This document shows positions 8,137 through 19,086 of a stretch of DNA of 64,000 nt, in pieces. The DNA comes from Marinobacter salinexigens (lineage in GTDB: Bacteria > Pseudomonadota > Gammaproteobacteria > Pseudomonadales > Oleiphilaceae). The number at the start of each line of letters is the position of its first letter. Within the stretch, counting starts at the first letter, position 1. The stretch lies in contig NZ_VTUU01000012.1 of assembly GCF_008370345.1 (NCBI RefSeq), positions 1 to 64,000 of the forward strand, given 5' to 3'. The notes beneath the pieces are model-generated. The model was not told where the DNA came from. It worked only from the letters and a program-made list of their open reading frames with translations, and did no database searches. The translations under genes and the position numbers were made by a program.

Positions 8137-9519
8137 ATGGAGGAATGGCAAGGATGCCTGGCTCCCCGCTGTCAAACGGCCCTGGTGAGTGCAAGGGACG
8201 ATGTTGAACGACGGGGTGGTTGTGTCGTTACCGTCGAGGATTATCTTCTCGCACTTCTGGACAGCTGCGCATCAATCGGTGCTTTCCTGCGAGGCTGCGG
8301 CATCGATATGGACGAGCTGACCCGCACGATCCAGTGTGAACAGCCCATCGTGACAGAAGTGGGCGGGGAAGGGTTACTTTCATCCCAGTTGATATACTGG
8401 TTTGCCACTGCCCGGCAGATCAATGATGAGCCGTGGCTCGATTGGCCTCTGCTGTTGGAGGTATTGGCCCGGAAAGCTGAACGGCTGCAGAGCAAGGCTT
8501 ATGTCGCCGTTCTGGAGCTGGTGCAGCGCTGGCCCGGTAACTCCGAAGTGGAAGTGTCCAAAGGCATTGAAGAACATGGCGATGCCCCTATTGTCGTCAC
8601 GGACTCTGCCTGGCTGGAATTGGCGGAAGAAGTGGGTGTCACCTTATCTGCTAACCCTTCAGCGTTTGTCTGGCTCCGCGGAGAGCGTGGGTCCGGAAAA
8701 TCGTGCTGGTTGCATAGCCTGTTGTCCGTACTCAATCTCGAGTCGTTGGAACTGGATTTGCGCAGAGAGGCGGAGGTTCTGGACAGTGATCTGGCGGTTG
8801 TTCCTTCGGGGCAAGACACGCCTCAATGGCCGGTGCTGATTCTGGACAATACCTCTCCTGCTGATCTGATGGCGTTGATGGAACGTCCTTCAAGTGTTGC
8901 TGCTGAACTGGTTTCTTCATGGCAGGGGCCGATGTTGTTGATCGGTCCGGAAAGTCGTGATGGAGAAGAGCGTCTGCTGTCCCATTGGCTTGGGAGAAGC
9001 TTCGAGGTGTACAACATGCCGCTGAGCAGTCCGGGGCAGCGCAAGGCGATCCTGGCTGCACACCAGGGTGCGATTGAAAAGCGCTGGAATGTGCAGTTGC
9101 CCCAGTCGGTTGTTCAATACGCTGCTACCCGACGGAGCCGTTGTGTCTCGACACCAGGGGGTATGCTCCAGTGGGTTGAAAGGGCAGCGGCCCGGCTCGA
9201 CATGCTGGCCCGGCTAGGCCCGGCTGAAACGATCGCTCTGGCGGGGCGGGAAGATACCCTGAACCGGCAAAAGCTGGTAGCCCTTGCCAGGGGTGAGTCT
9301 TTTGTGGCCCTTGATGAGTCCATGGATGGGTTACGTCTGGAACAGGCTGCCGCTGATGTTGCCTGGCATGAGCGTAGGTTGGGCAACGGGTTGCGCCGCT
9401 TGTCGACAGAAGATTTACGTCGGGAACTGGAACGATGGGTTGCAGCCCGCCCCGGCCCGGTTCACTATGTGCTGCATCAAGAACAACAGGATGGAGACCC
9501 CATAGGTGCAGGATCTTGA
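8137..9519 (+). CDS. Clp-N / single AAA+ domain protein, degenerate ClpA/ClpV-like
   Basis: A 460-residue protein. Residues ~5-140 resemble the two-repeat Clp N-domain (for example VTVEDYLLALLDS, then a second repeat around LSSQLIYWFATARQ). A single P-loop follows at 182-189 (GERGSGKS). The Walker B strand is at 233-237 (VLILD), but the next residue is Asn instead of the catalytic Glu, so ATP hydrolysis may be impaired. The C-terminal part (GGMLQWVERAAARLDML, then TEDLRRELERWVAARPG) resembles the end of a Clp D1 module. The second AAA+ domain and the ClpP/sheath-contact parts of full ClpA/ClpV are missing. Its stop overlaps the next start by 14 bases. Function unknown. Confidence 0.6.
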   Translation: MEEWQGCLAPRCQTALVSARDDVERRGGCVVTVEDYLLALLDSCASIGAFLRGCGIDMDELTRTIQCEQPIVTEVGGEGLLSSQLIYWFATARQINDEPWLDWPLLLEVLARKAERLQSKAYVAVLELVQRWPGNSEVEVSKGIEEHGDAPIVVTDSAWLELAEEVGVTLSANPSAFVWLRGERGSGKSCWLHSLLSVLNLESLELDLRREAEVLDSDLAVVPSGQDTPQWPVLILDNTSPADLMALMERPSSVAAELVSSWQGPMLLIGPESRDGEERLLSHWLGRSFEVYNMPLSSPGQRKAILAAHQGAIEKRWNVQLPQSVVQYAATRRSRCVSTPGGMLQWVERAAARLDMLARLGPAETIALAGREDTLNRQKLVALARGESFVALDESMDGLRLEQAAADVAWHERRLGNGLRRLSTEDLRRELERWVAARPGPVHYVLHQEQQDGDPIGAGS

Positions 9520-9880
9520 AATATATGTCCGTGATCTCGAAGCCGGTGCTGTGTCAGCCTGGCTGGAAAATCACGTCGATGAGTTGGCGCTGGATGATGG
9601 CGACGTGTCTTCTGTCGTCAAAGGAAGTGCCCTTTACGAAGGTGTCCGGCTAAGGGTTTCGCTGTACCCAGGGGCTTTCGGTAAACGTTTCACGTCTCTG
9701 GTTATCGAGGGTGAGAAACTGCCCTGGAATGCTGACCTTGACTGCGCCAGAAGCGCATGGCGAGCAATGGACACGGAAATCCGGTGCAGCCCGGGAGAGT
9801 GGCAGGAAGGTCAGCCTGTTGAGGAAGAAAAATGGTGGCGCCTGGACCACCGGGGCGAACAGCAGGTCGTCTGGAACTAA
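9506..9880 (+). CDS. Hypothetical protein coupled to the Clp-like gene
   Basis: A 124-residue protein that I do not recognise. It starts at GTG 9506 inside the last codons of the Clp-like gene (14-base overlap), so the two are translationally coupled and probably act together. It is acidic and tryptophan-rich in its C-terminal half (SAWRAMD, EEKWWRLD, VVWN) and has no signal peptide, membrane helix or cysteine-rich motif other than two scattered Cys. The stop codon is followed at once by a rho-independent terminator, so the two-gene unit ends here. Confidence 0.6.
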   Translation: MQDLEIYVRDLEAGAVSAWLENHVDELALDDGDVSSVVKGSALYEGVRLRVSLYPGAFGKRFTSLVIEGEKLPWNADLDCARSAWRAMDTEIRCSPGEWQEGQPVEEEKWWRLDHRGEQQVVWN

Positions 9881-9884
9881 AAAA

Positions 9885-9906
9885 GGCAGCCCGAGGGCTG
9901 CCTTTT
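9885..9906. terminator. Rho-independent terminator, probably bidirectional
   Basis: Inverted repeat GGCAGCC-CGAG-GGCTGCC (9885-9902), preceded by AAAA and followed by TTTT, lies between two convergent genes. The A-run and T-run on either side allow it to work on both strands, ending the Clp-like pair and the cold-shock gene. Confidence 0.85.
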
Positions 9907-9929
9907 AACTGCTTTACTGCGCGCTGGGA

Positions 9930-10457
9930 TCAGTCGCTCAGGATGGATACGTTGTCTGCCTGAAGGCCCTTGTCGGCTTCCACAACATCGAAACGAACCA
10001 GTTGGCCCTGGCGGAGAACGCGACGGCCACGACCACGGATGGCGCGGAAGTGAACAAATACTTCATCGCCGCTCTCGCGTACGATAAAGCCAAACCCTTT
10101 CTTGACGTTGAACCACTTTACAGTGCCTTCTTCATTGCCTTCCGGACTGTTTTCGTCATAGTCGCCGTCGTCCTCATCGTCGTCCATCTGAGGGCGGGAC
10201 TGGGCGCGGTTGCCTGAGCTACGGGTAGCCTGTTGTTTGCTGGCAAGTGTCACTGCCAGGAAACCGGCTATGGCGAACAGAACCAGTGTGATGATGTATG
10301 CAGCAATACCACCGGTACTTCCCAGAGCTTCAATAACCTCACCGGCTGCAATCAGGCGTAGCGGTTCTGGTGTCGATGTCAGAATAAACGCCAGGATCAG
10401 CGGAGCAGGAATGGCGATCAGAATGGCGACAAGGATCGCTTTGGCTGGATTACGCAT
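9930..10457 (-). CDS. Membrane-anchored cold-shock-domain protein
   Basis: A 175-residue protein. Two membrane helices at about 7-27 and 49-71 are followed by a very acidic linker (about 91-110, [13 protein letters not shown]) and a complete C-terminal cold-shock domain at 110-174, including RNP1 (KGFGFI, 120-125) and RNP2 (VFVHF, 133-137). The domain binds single-stranded nucleic acid in known Csp proteins; here the topology would hold it at the inner face of the membrane. This differs from the usual 65-70-residue soluble Csp. It is divergent from slyX (144-base gap). RNA binding at the membrane is inferred. Confidence 0.85.
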   Translation of the reverse strand: MRNPAKAILVAILIAIPAPLILAFILTSTPEPLRLIAAGEVIEALGSTGGIAAYIITLVLFAIAGFLAVTLASKQQATRSSGNRAQSRPQMDDDEDDGDYDENSPEGNEEGTVKWFNVKKGFGFIVRESGDEVFVHFRAIRGRGRRVLRQGQLVRFDVVEADKGLQADNVSILSD

Positions 10458-10616
10458 TTACAGAAACTTCTCCATTTTATTAACGCTAACGATAACGAAC
10501 CGGATATCAGGTAAACTCACGACTCCGGCCTGTGAACACCGCCAACTCCCGAAAAAGGGAGGCCGTGGCGGTAAAAGCGGCATATTACCAGATTACATTG
10601 AGTGCTGACCAAACCC

Positions 10617-10835
10617 ATGACACAGAAAGACCTCGAAATCAGACTGGATGAGCTCGAAATGCGCATGGCATTCCAGGATGATCTCATCAATACCCTGAGC
10701 GAACAGGTAGCGAAGCAGGAGCTGGAGTTGAGGGAACTATGGGAAGCGAAGAGGTTGCTGCACAAGCAACTGAAGGAAGTATCCCCTTCCAATATCAGGC
10801 GAGAGGAGGACGAAACGCCTCCCCCTCACTACTGA
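10617..10835 (+). CDS. slyX: SlyX family protein
   Basis: A 72-residue coiled-coil protein matching SlyX: heptad-rich LEIRLDELEMRMAFQDDLI, then LSEQVAKQ, ending in the short PPPHY tail typical of the family. ATG 10617 is chosen over the in-frame GTG 10602 because it gives the normal length and N-terminus. The molecular role of SlyX is not established. It converges on dapE with only 11 bases between them. Confidence 0.9.
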   Translation: MTQKDLEIRLDELEMRMAFQDDLINTLSEQVAKQELELRELWEAKRLLHKQLKEVSPSNIRREEDETPPPHY

Positions 10836-10846
10836 TACCGGCTGGA

Positions 10847-12998
<2,152 letters not shown>

Positions 12999-13025
12999 CA
13001 GGTGGTTGCTCCTATCTGTTCGTCT

Positions 13026-13373
13026 TTAAGCGTTGGAAAACTGTTTGGCCCAGTCGTCAGCGTTGAAGCCGACAAATACAGAACCGCCATGCTCGACCAC
13101 CGGTCGCTTAATGATGGACTGGTTCTCTAGCATGATGTCATGGGCGGATTGGGCGCTAATGGTATCACGAACTTCGTCGGGAAGTTTTCGCCAGGTGGTA
13201 CCGCGACGGTTCAGCAGTATTTCCCAGCCTACGGCCTTTTCCCACTCGGTCAGCCGGGATTCATCCAGACCTTCCTTTTTGAAATCGTGAAACTCGTATT
13301 CAATGCCCTGATCATCCAGCCACTTTCGGGCTTTTTTAACGGTGTCGCAGTTGCGGATGCCGAAGATTTTCAT
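13026..13373 (-). CDS. ArsC-family thioredoxin-fold protein (YffB/Spx-like)
   Basis: A 115-residue protein with the ArsC/Spx thioredoxin-like fold. The N-terminus IFGIRNCDTVKKARKWL carries a single redox cysteine, Cys9, where arsenate reductases have their catalytic Cys; the RP motif is at IIKRPVV and the C-terminal GF.AD segment is typical. It is annotated 'ArsC family reductase' in many genomes, but an arsenate function is not established. Its start overlaps the dapC stop by 4 bases. A YffB homologue also sits beside dapE in E. coli, so the dap linkage is conserved. A glutathione-dependent thiol role is a guess. Confidence 0.88.
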   Translation of the reverse strand: MKIFGIRNCDTVKKARKWLDDQGIEYEFHDFKKEGLDESRLTEWEKAVGWEILLNRRGTTWRKLPDEVRDTISAQSAHDIMLENQSIIKRPVVEHGGSVFVGFNADDWAKQFSNA

Positions 13374-14575
13374 GGAGTGTTTGCCTTAACGAATTCAACA
13401 ATGCGGCTGGCGGCTTCCACGCACTCCTCGACGGGAGCCACCAGCGCCATGCGTACCCGGTTCTCGCCGGGGTTGTGGCCATCCACGGTGCGGGACAGGT
13501 AGCGCCCCGGAAGTACGTGCACGTTCTGTTGTGCTGAAAGTTCCCGTGCGAAGGTTTCGTCGTCCATTGGGGTGACTGGCCAGAGGTAAAAGCCTGCGTC
13601 TGGGAAGTCTACATCCATCACTTCGCGGAGGATGGGAACCACGGCTTCAAATTTGGCTCGGTATGCCTCGCGGTTGGTTTTTACATGCTCCTCATCCTGC
13701 CAGGCAGCGATGCTGGCCAACTGGTTATGGATGGGCATGGCGCAACCATGGTAGGTGCGGTATTTCAGGTAGCCTTTCAGAATGCTGGCGTCGCCAGCAA
13801 CGAACCCTGAACGCAGGCCCGGCAGGTTGCTACGCTTGGACAGACTGTGGAACACGATGCATCGGGCATAGTCGTCCCGTCCTATTGCTGCGCAGGTCTG
13901 CAGTAGCCCTTCGGGCGGGTTGGTCTCGTCCGGATAGAGTTCGGAGTAACACTCGTCTGACGCAACGATAAAGTCGTGCTGATCGGCTAATTCGATCACT
14001 CGGATCAGTGTTTCCCGGGGAATGACGGCACCGCTGGGATTACCTGGCGAGCAGAGAAAAAGGACCTGACAATCCTGCCAGACATCGTCCGGAACGGCAT
14101 CGAAATCCGGTATAAATCCGTTGTTGCCATCGCAGGGCAAATACACCGGTGTCGCGCCGGCCAGGAAGGCTGCGCCCTCGTATACCTGATAGAAGGGGTT
14201 GGGGCTGACAACGGTTGCATTGGGTGCTGAAGAATCAACCACTGCCTGCACCAGCGAGAAAATAGCCTCTCGGGTGCCGTTCACCGGAACAACGTGATCT
14301 GCCGGGCTCAGGGTACCTTCTTTCAGGTTGAAGCGGCGGGTAGCCCAGTTGCTGATGGCTTCCCTGAGTTCTTCTGTACCCTTGGTTGTCGGGTAGTTGG
14401 CGAGTTTGTCCAGATTCTCGGCGATCACCTGTTTTACGAAGCCCGGTGACGGGTGCTTAGGCTCACCGATGCCGAGGGAAATAGCGGGAATATGGTCTGG
14501 AACTGTAATGCCTGCTTTGAGCTTCGCAAGCTTTTCAAATGGGTAAGGGTGGAGTCTGTCCAGGTTTGGATTCAT
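13370..14575 (-). CDS. dapC: Succinyldiaminopimelate aminotransferase
   Basis: A 401-residue fold-type I PLP aminotransferase. The PLP-binding lysine lies in SLSKRSNLPGLRSGF, the substrate/cofactor Asn-Pro loop in SPNPFYQVYEGAA, and the ASDECYSEL segment is typical of class I/II enzymes. In the DapC family it makes N-succinyl-LL-diaminopimelate from the keto form with glutamate. Context decides between DapC and other class I enzymes: it is flanked by glnD (4-base overlap) and by yffB-dapD-dapE in one operon. Confidence 0.95.
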   Translation of the reverse strand: MNPNLDRLHPYPFEKLAKLKAGITVPDHIPAISLGIGEPKHPSPGFVKQVIAENLDKLANYPTTKGTEELREAISNWATRRFNLKEGTLSPADHVVPVNGTREAIFSLVQAVVDSSAPNATVVSPNPFYQVYEGAAFLAGATPVYLPCDGNNGFIPDFDAVPDDVWQDCQVLFLCSPGNPSGAVIPRETLIRVIELADQHDFIVASDECYSELYPDETNPPEGLLQTCAAIGRDDYARCIVFHSLSKRSNLPGLRSGFVAGDASILKGYLKYRTYHGCAMPIHNQLASIAAWQDEEHVKTNREAYRAKFEAVVPILREVMDVDFPDAGFYLWPVTPMDDETFARELSAQQNVHVLPGRYLSRTVDGHNPGENRVRMALVAPVEECVEAASRIVEFVKANTP

Positions 14576-17217
14576 TGAATATCGTCCAGCATTTTACAGA
14601 GGTCTTGCTGTAGTTCGTGGCACAGTCCGGGGTCGCGTAGCGGCTCACCGGCTTCGTCGGTAATGAAGAAAACGTCTTCAACCCGCTCTCCCAGAGTTGC
14701 GATTTTTGCGTTGGTCAGGCGGACACGATGCTCCAGAAGCACCTGGCCAATTCGGGCGAGCAAGCCTGGCCGGTCAGGTGTAATGACTTCCATCACGGTG
14801 CGCTGATTCACGGTATCATTTGAGAAAGTGACTTCCGTTGGAAACGCAAAGTGCTTGAGCTGCCTCGGAGTACGGCGATGGATAATGTCCGGGTAATCTT
14901 CCGGGTCATCCAGCTCTTCAATCAGCCGCTTGCAGACCCGCTCCTTGCGGGCCGGGTCGGTTCCTAGTGGCTGCCCCTTTTCATCCAGTACTACATAGGA
15001 GCTGATGGAATAGGGGCTGGCATTGGAGCTGATGCGCGCATCTACAATGTTCAGGTTCAGTTGTTCCAGAACCGCCGTCGTTGCGGCAAACAGCGCAACC
15101 CGGTCTTTCATGTAGATAATGATCTGGGAAAAACCGTCTGTGGGGCCGCCCCGAGTGTCGCGTATCAAGACCAGAGGGTCTGGATTCTCCCCATGTCGTA
15201 TGATTGCTGCAGTTTGCCAGGCAATATCGACGGTAGAGTCCTGAAGAAAGTAGTCCTCATCCAGTGTCTCCCAGACGCGGTCGATCTGCTCGTCGCTCAT
15301 ATTCTGGGCGTGCAGGATTTCCCTCGCTTCCGACTGGGTTGCGGTTACCCACTCATGCCGATTAAAGGGTGACTCTGTGCCGCGACGTAACGCGCGCTTC
15401 GTTTCAATATACAGCTGGCGCAGCAGCGATGCCCGCCAGGTATTCCAGAGCTTGGGATTGGTGGCGCTAATGTCGCAGACGGTCAGCACATACAGATAGT
15501 CCAGGTGAGCCTGGCTGGGCATTGCCTGGGCGAACGCATGGATGATGTCCGGGTCAGAAATGTCCTTGCGCTGCGCGGTCATCGACATGAGAAGGTGGTT
15601 TTCTACCAGCCAGGAAACAAGCTGGGTATCCCGTTCGCTTAGATGGTGTCGTTGGCAGAAGGCTTCTGCATCGATGGCGCCCAGTTCCGAATGATCGCCG
15701 CCACGCCCCTTGGCGACATCATGGTACAGCCCGGCAATAAACAGGGTTTCCAGCTTGGGTAACCGATGAAGCAGGCGCGAAGCCAGAGGGTATTCGGTAC
15801 GTGCTTCGGCACTGTTCAGGCTCACCATGTTGCGAATAACCCTCATGGTGTGGGCATCCACCGTGTAGATATGGAACAGGTCGTGCTGCATCTGGCCTAT
15901 GATCTGGCCGAATTCTGGCAGATAGCGCCCGAGTACGTTGTACTTTTTCATGGCGGCCAGGGTCTGATCCAGAACGTGGGGGGCGCGGAGCAACTCCATG
16001 AACAGGGTTGTGACGGCCAGGTCTGAACGGAAAGCGTCATCAATCAAGTGCCGGTGGGCACGGATTGAGCGAATGGTCGTTGCCCTGATTCCCTTGATCT
16101 CAGGATGGTGGGCCATCAGAACAAAAATCTCCATGATGGCATAGGGCGCATAGGCGAAGACCTGATTGTTCACCGCTTCTATATAGTGGTTGCGAATCTG
16201 GAAGCGTTTGTTCAGCGGCTGAATGTTGTCCTCGGCGCCTGTTTCCAGGATGGCCTCATCGTAATACTGGAGAATAACGTCGGTCAGCTCGGATAGCGCC
16301 AGCACGGTTCTATAGTAGGACTGCATCATCAGCTCGACGCCGAGACGCTTGCCTTCATCCTTGTATCCGAGCATTTGGGCCAGCGCCCGCTGATGGTCAA
16401 ACAGCAGCCGGTTTTCATTGCGGTTTGCCAGTAACTGGAGACCAAATCGTAACTGCCAGAGCAGGGTTTCACCCTGGAGCAGTACCTGATGTTCTTCTTC
16501 TGTCAGGATGCTGAAGCGGGTGAGGTCGGCGATGCTTTCCAGACCGAAGTGGCGTTTGGTAATCCAGCCAATTGTCTGGATGTCCCTGAGTGCACCGGGA
16601 GACCCTTTAACGTTAGGTTCGAGATTGTATTCGGTATCGCCGTACTTCTTATGGCGCTCCTGCTGCTCATGCCGTTTCGCAATGAAGTAATCGCGGTCGG
16701 TGCTGACCTGATCGGAATAAACCGCCTCGCTCAGTTCCGCGCGCAGCGGATCCGGCCCAGCTATGGTTCGGGTTTCCAGCAGGTTGGTGAGGATGGTTAC
16801 GTCCTCTCTGGCTGCGTCCTGACACTCTTTAATGCTACGGACACTGTGCCCTATATCCAGACGCAGGTCCCAGAGCAGGGTGATGAACGCCCCGAGATCT
16901 TCCTGCCAGTTTTCTTCAATACCGTTACGGGTGAGGATGAGCAGGTCGATATCTGAGTGAGGGTGAAGTTCACCCCGGCCATAGCCACCAACGGCAATGA
17001 GGGAAATGTCGTCCGATGCAGCGAACTGGTACCTGTTCCAGATTAATCGCAGAACCGTATCGACGGTGTTTGCCCGGGAATGCACCAGGGCGCGCACATC
17101 TGCGCCCTGTCGGAATGCTTCGGCATCTGCGTTGTACCGCTCTTGCAACAGTGCTCGTGCGGCGGAAACAGGGGATACATCCTGACTGATGCGGGATTCC
17201 AGGTCGCTATGGTCCAC
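14572..17217 (-). CDS. glnD: PII uridylyltransferase / uridylyl-removing enzyme
   Basis: An 881-residue bifunctional sensor of glutamine. The nucleotidyltransferase domain has GGYGRGEL and HSDID at residues 77-91 (Asp89 and Asp91 as metal ligands). The central HD hydrolase domain is visible at LFIAGLYHDVAKGRGGDH, and two C-terminal ACT domains follow (around IIYMKDRVALFAATTAVL and MEVITPDRPGLLARIGQVL). It uridylylates PII (GlnB/GlnK) under nitrogen limitation and removes UMP when glutamine is high. It abuts map with no gap and overlaps dapC by 4 bases; map-glnD is also adjacent in E. coli. Confidence 0.98.
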   Translation of the reverse strand: MDHSDLESRISQDVSPVSAARALLQERYNADAEAFRQGADVRALVHSRANTVDTVLRLIWNRYQFAASDDISLIAVGGYGRGELHPHSDIDLLILTRNGIEENWQEDLGAFITLLWDLRLDIGHSVRSIKECQDAAREDVTILTNLLETRTIAGPDPLRAELSEAVYSDQVSTDRDYFIAKRHEQQERHKKYGDTEYNLEPNVKGSPGALRDIQTIGWITKRHFGLESIADLTRFSILTEEEHQVLLQGETLLWQLRFGLQLLANRNENRLLFDHQRALAQMLGYKDEGKRLGVELMMQSYYRTVLALSELTDVILQYYDEAILETGAEDNIQPLNKRFQIRNHYIEAVNNQVFAYAPYAIMEIFVLMAHHPEIKGIRATTIRSIRAHRHLIDDAFRSDLAVTTLFMELLRAPHVLDQTLAAMKKYNVLGRYLPEFGQIIGQMQHDLFHIYTVDAHTMRVIRNMVSLNSAEARTEYPLASRLLHRLPKLETLFIAGLYHDVAKGRGGDHSELGAIDAEAFCQRHHLSERDTQLVSWLVENHLLMSMTAQRKDISDPDIIHAFAQAMPSQAHLDYLYVLTVCDISATNPKLWNTWRASLLRQLYIETKRALRRGTESPFNRHEWVTATQSEAREILHAQNMSDEQIDRVWETLDEDYFLQDSTVDIAWQTAAIIRHGENPDPLVLIRDTRGGPTDGFSQIIIYMKDRVALFAATTAVLEQLNLNIVDARISSNASPYSISSYVVLDEKGQPLGTDPARKERVCKRLIEELDDPEDYPDIIHRRTPRQLKHFAFPTEVTFSNDTVNQRTVMEVITPDRPGLLARIGQVLLEHRVRLTNAKIATLGERVEDVFFITDEAGEPLRDPGLCHELQQDLCKMLDDIQ

Positions 17218-17988
17218 TTAGAAGGACTCTTCTGAGCGCTTGGTAAGAACCTCGTAGCCGTCAGCGGTTACAAGAATGGTGTGTTCCCACTGAGCAGAGA
17301 GTTTGTGATCTTTGGTGACTACCGTCCAGCCGTCCGGTAGCAGCTTGGTCTGGTATTTGCCCTGGTTGATCATCGGCTCGATGGTAAAGGTCATGCCTTC
17401 CTGTAGTTCCATGCCGGTTCCCGGCTTGCCGTAGTGCATGACCTGGGGTTCTTCATGGAATACTTTGCCGATGCCGTGGCCGCAGTAGTCGCGAACAACG
17501 GAATAGTGATGCTTTTCCGCGTACTGCTGGATGACGTGGCCAATGTCGCCAAGACGAGTGCCGGGCTTGACCAGCTCCATACCTTTATAGAGGCACTCCT
17601 GGGTGATTTTGATCAGGCGTTCGGTGCCGGGCTTGGGCTTGCCCACAATCCACATTTTACTGGTGTCACCGTGGTATTCATCTTTAATGACGGTGACGTC
17701 AATGTTGATGATGTCGCCATCTTTAAGGACTTTCTTCTCAGATGGGATGCCGTGGCAGATGACGTGGTTAACCGATGTGCAGACGGATTTTGGAAAACCC
17801 TTATAGTTGAGGGGGGCCGGGATCGCCTTCTGGACATCAACAATATAGTCGTGAGCGATTCGGTTGATTTCCTCCGTGCTGATGCCGGGCTTGATGTGCT
17901 CATCCAGCATTTCCAGAACTTCAGCTGCCAGACGGCCGGCTACGCGCATTTTCTCGATTTCTTCCGGAGTCTTGATCGATACCTGCAT
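17218..17988 (-). CDS. map: Methionine aminopeptidase, type I
   Basis: A 256-residue cytosolic metalloprotease that removes N-terminal Met from nascent proteins. Active-site residues match the E. coli numbering: His79 (HVICHGIP), Asp97 (IINIDVT), Asp108 (YHGDTSK), the His in YCGHGIG, and Glu in FTIEPMI and WEHTI. It is the first gene of the minus-strand map-glnD-dapC-dapD-dapE run and is divergent from rpsB, the standard arrangement in gammaproteobacteria. Confidence 0.98.
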   Translation of the reverse strand: MQVSIKTPEEIEKMRVAGRLAAEVLEMLDEHIKPGISTEEINRIAHDYIVDVQKAIPAPLNYKGFPKSVCTSVNHVICHGIPSEKKVLKDGDIINIDVTVIKDEYHGDTSKMWIVGKPKPGTERLIKITQECLYKGMELVKPGTRLGDIGHVIQQYAEKHHYSVVRDYCGHGIGKVFHEEPQVMHYGKPGTGMELQEGMTFTIEPMINQGKYQTKLLPDGWTVVTKDHKLSAQWEHTILVTADGYEVLTKRSEESF

Positions 17989-18136
17989 TGGGCTTCCCGT
18001 TGATTTGTATCAAAGCGCCATTTTAAAGGGTCTGGCTACTGAGGCACAAGGAAGGTTGTGGGTAAAAGTAATGGCTTTGGTGTGTTGGTTTATGGTATAA
18101 ACGCGCCCGCCGGAAACGAATCCGGTAAATTCACAC

Positions 18137-18238
18137 ACGTGTCGACACGTTGTCCCAGGGTGCCACCCCATTAAAAATGCGGCTGGTTGGGGCAATTGGA
18201 TGCGTGGAGGACTAACCCGAAGCTAAAAGGTAAATATC
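18137..18238 (+). promoter_or_regulatory. rpsB leader, likely S2 autoregulatory element
   Basis: The 250-base gap between map and rpsB contains a TATAAA box (about 18098) with a GC-rich stretch CGCGCCCG after it, typical of stringently controlled promoters. It is followed by a perfect 14-base palindrome ACGTGTCGACACGT (18137-18150) and GGGTGCCACCC (18158-18168), both able to form RNA hairpins. In gammaproteobacteria S2 represses its own mRNA through a structured rpsB leader; these hairpins are the likely equivalent. Exact boundaries are estimated. Confidence 0.5.
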
Positions 18239-18991
18239 ATGGCTCAGGTAAATATGCGTGACCTGCTGAAGGCAGGTGCTCACTTCGGTCACCAGACCCG
18301 TTACTGGAACCCGAAAATGTCGAAGTTCATCTTCGGCGCCCGTAACAAGATTCATATCATCAACCTCGAGCAGACTGTTCCTGCCATGAACGGCGCTCTG
18401 CAGTTCGTTCAGCAGCTGGCAGAAAGCAAGAACAAGATTCTGTTCGTTGGTACCAAGCGTGCAGCGGCCAAGATCATCAAAGAAGAAGCTGAGCGTTCTG
18501 GTCAGCCGTTCGTAAACCACCGCTGGTTGGGTGGCATGCTCACCAACTACAAGACCATTCGTCAGTCTATCCGTCGCTACCGTGATCTGGAAACCCAGAG
18601 CAAAGACGGTACTTTCGACAAGCTGACCAAGAAAGAAGCTCTTGAGCGCACCCGCGAGATGGATAAGCTTGAGCGTTCTATCGGTGGTATCAAGGATATG
18701 GGCGGCCTGCCGGACGCTCTGTTTGTTATCGACGTAGACCACGAGCGTATCGCTATCAAAGAAGCGAACAAGCTGGGCATCCCTGTTATCGGTGTTGTTG
18801 ATACCAACAGCGATCCGGACGGTGTTGATTTCGTTATCCCGGGTAACGACGATGCTATCCGCGCTATCCAGATTTACGTGAAGGCGGTTGCTGACACTTG
18901 CCTGGAAGCTGCCCAGACTGCTGGTGCAGGCGCTGACGAGTTTGTTGAAGTCAGCGAAGACGCGGAAGGCACTGCTCCTGCCGCTGAGTGA
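18239..18991 (+). CDS. rpsB: 30S ribosomal protein S2
   Basis: A 250-residue S2 protein. Diagnostic segments are the N-terminal [38 protein letters not shown] and [11 protein letters not shown], and the C-terminal acidic tail ends GTAPAAE. Codon use is strongly biased towards preferred codons, as expected for a ribosomal gene. It is the first gene of the long plus-strand translation/envelope block and is divergent from map. Confidence 0.99.
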   Translation: MAQVNMRDLLKAGAHFGHQTRYWNPKMSKFIFGARNKIHIINLEQTVPAMNGALQFVQQLAESKNKILFVGTKRAAAKIIKEEAERSGQPFVNHRWLGGMLTNYKTIRQSIRRYRDLETQSKDGTFDKLTKKEALERTREMDKLERSIGGIKDMGGLPDALFVIDVDHERIAIKEANKLGIPVIGVVDTNSDPDGVDFVIPGNDDAIRAIQIYVKAVADTCLEAAQTAGAGADEFVEVSEDAEGTAPAAE

Positions 18992-19017
18992 CGCGTTAGC
19001 TTCACGTTAGAGATGTA

Positions 19018-19050
19018 AGGTGTGCCGGGTGTGTGTCCCCGGGCACACCT
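19018..19050 (+). promoter_or_regulatory. rpsB-tsf intergenic hairpin
   Basis: AGGTGTGCC (19018-19026) is exactly complementary to GGCACACCT (19042-19050), with extra G-C pairs possible inside the loop. There is no T-run, so it is more likely an attenuator or RNA-processing/stability element between rpsB and tsf than a full terminator. Confidence 0.65.
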
Positions 19051-19086
19051 CCCCACCGAATTCGGAACAGTTTAAGAGGATTGAAC

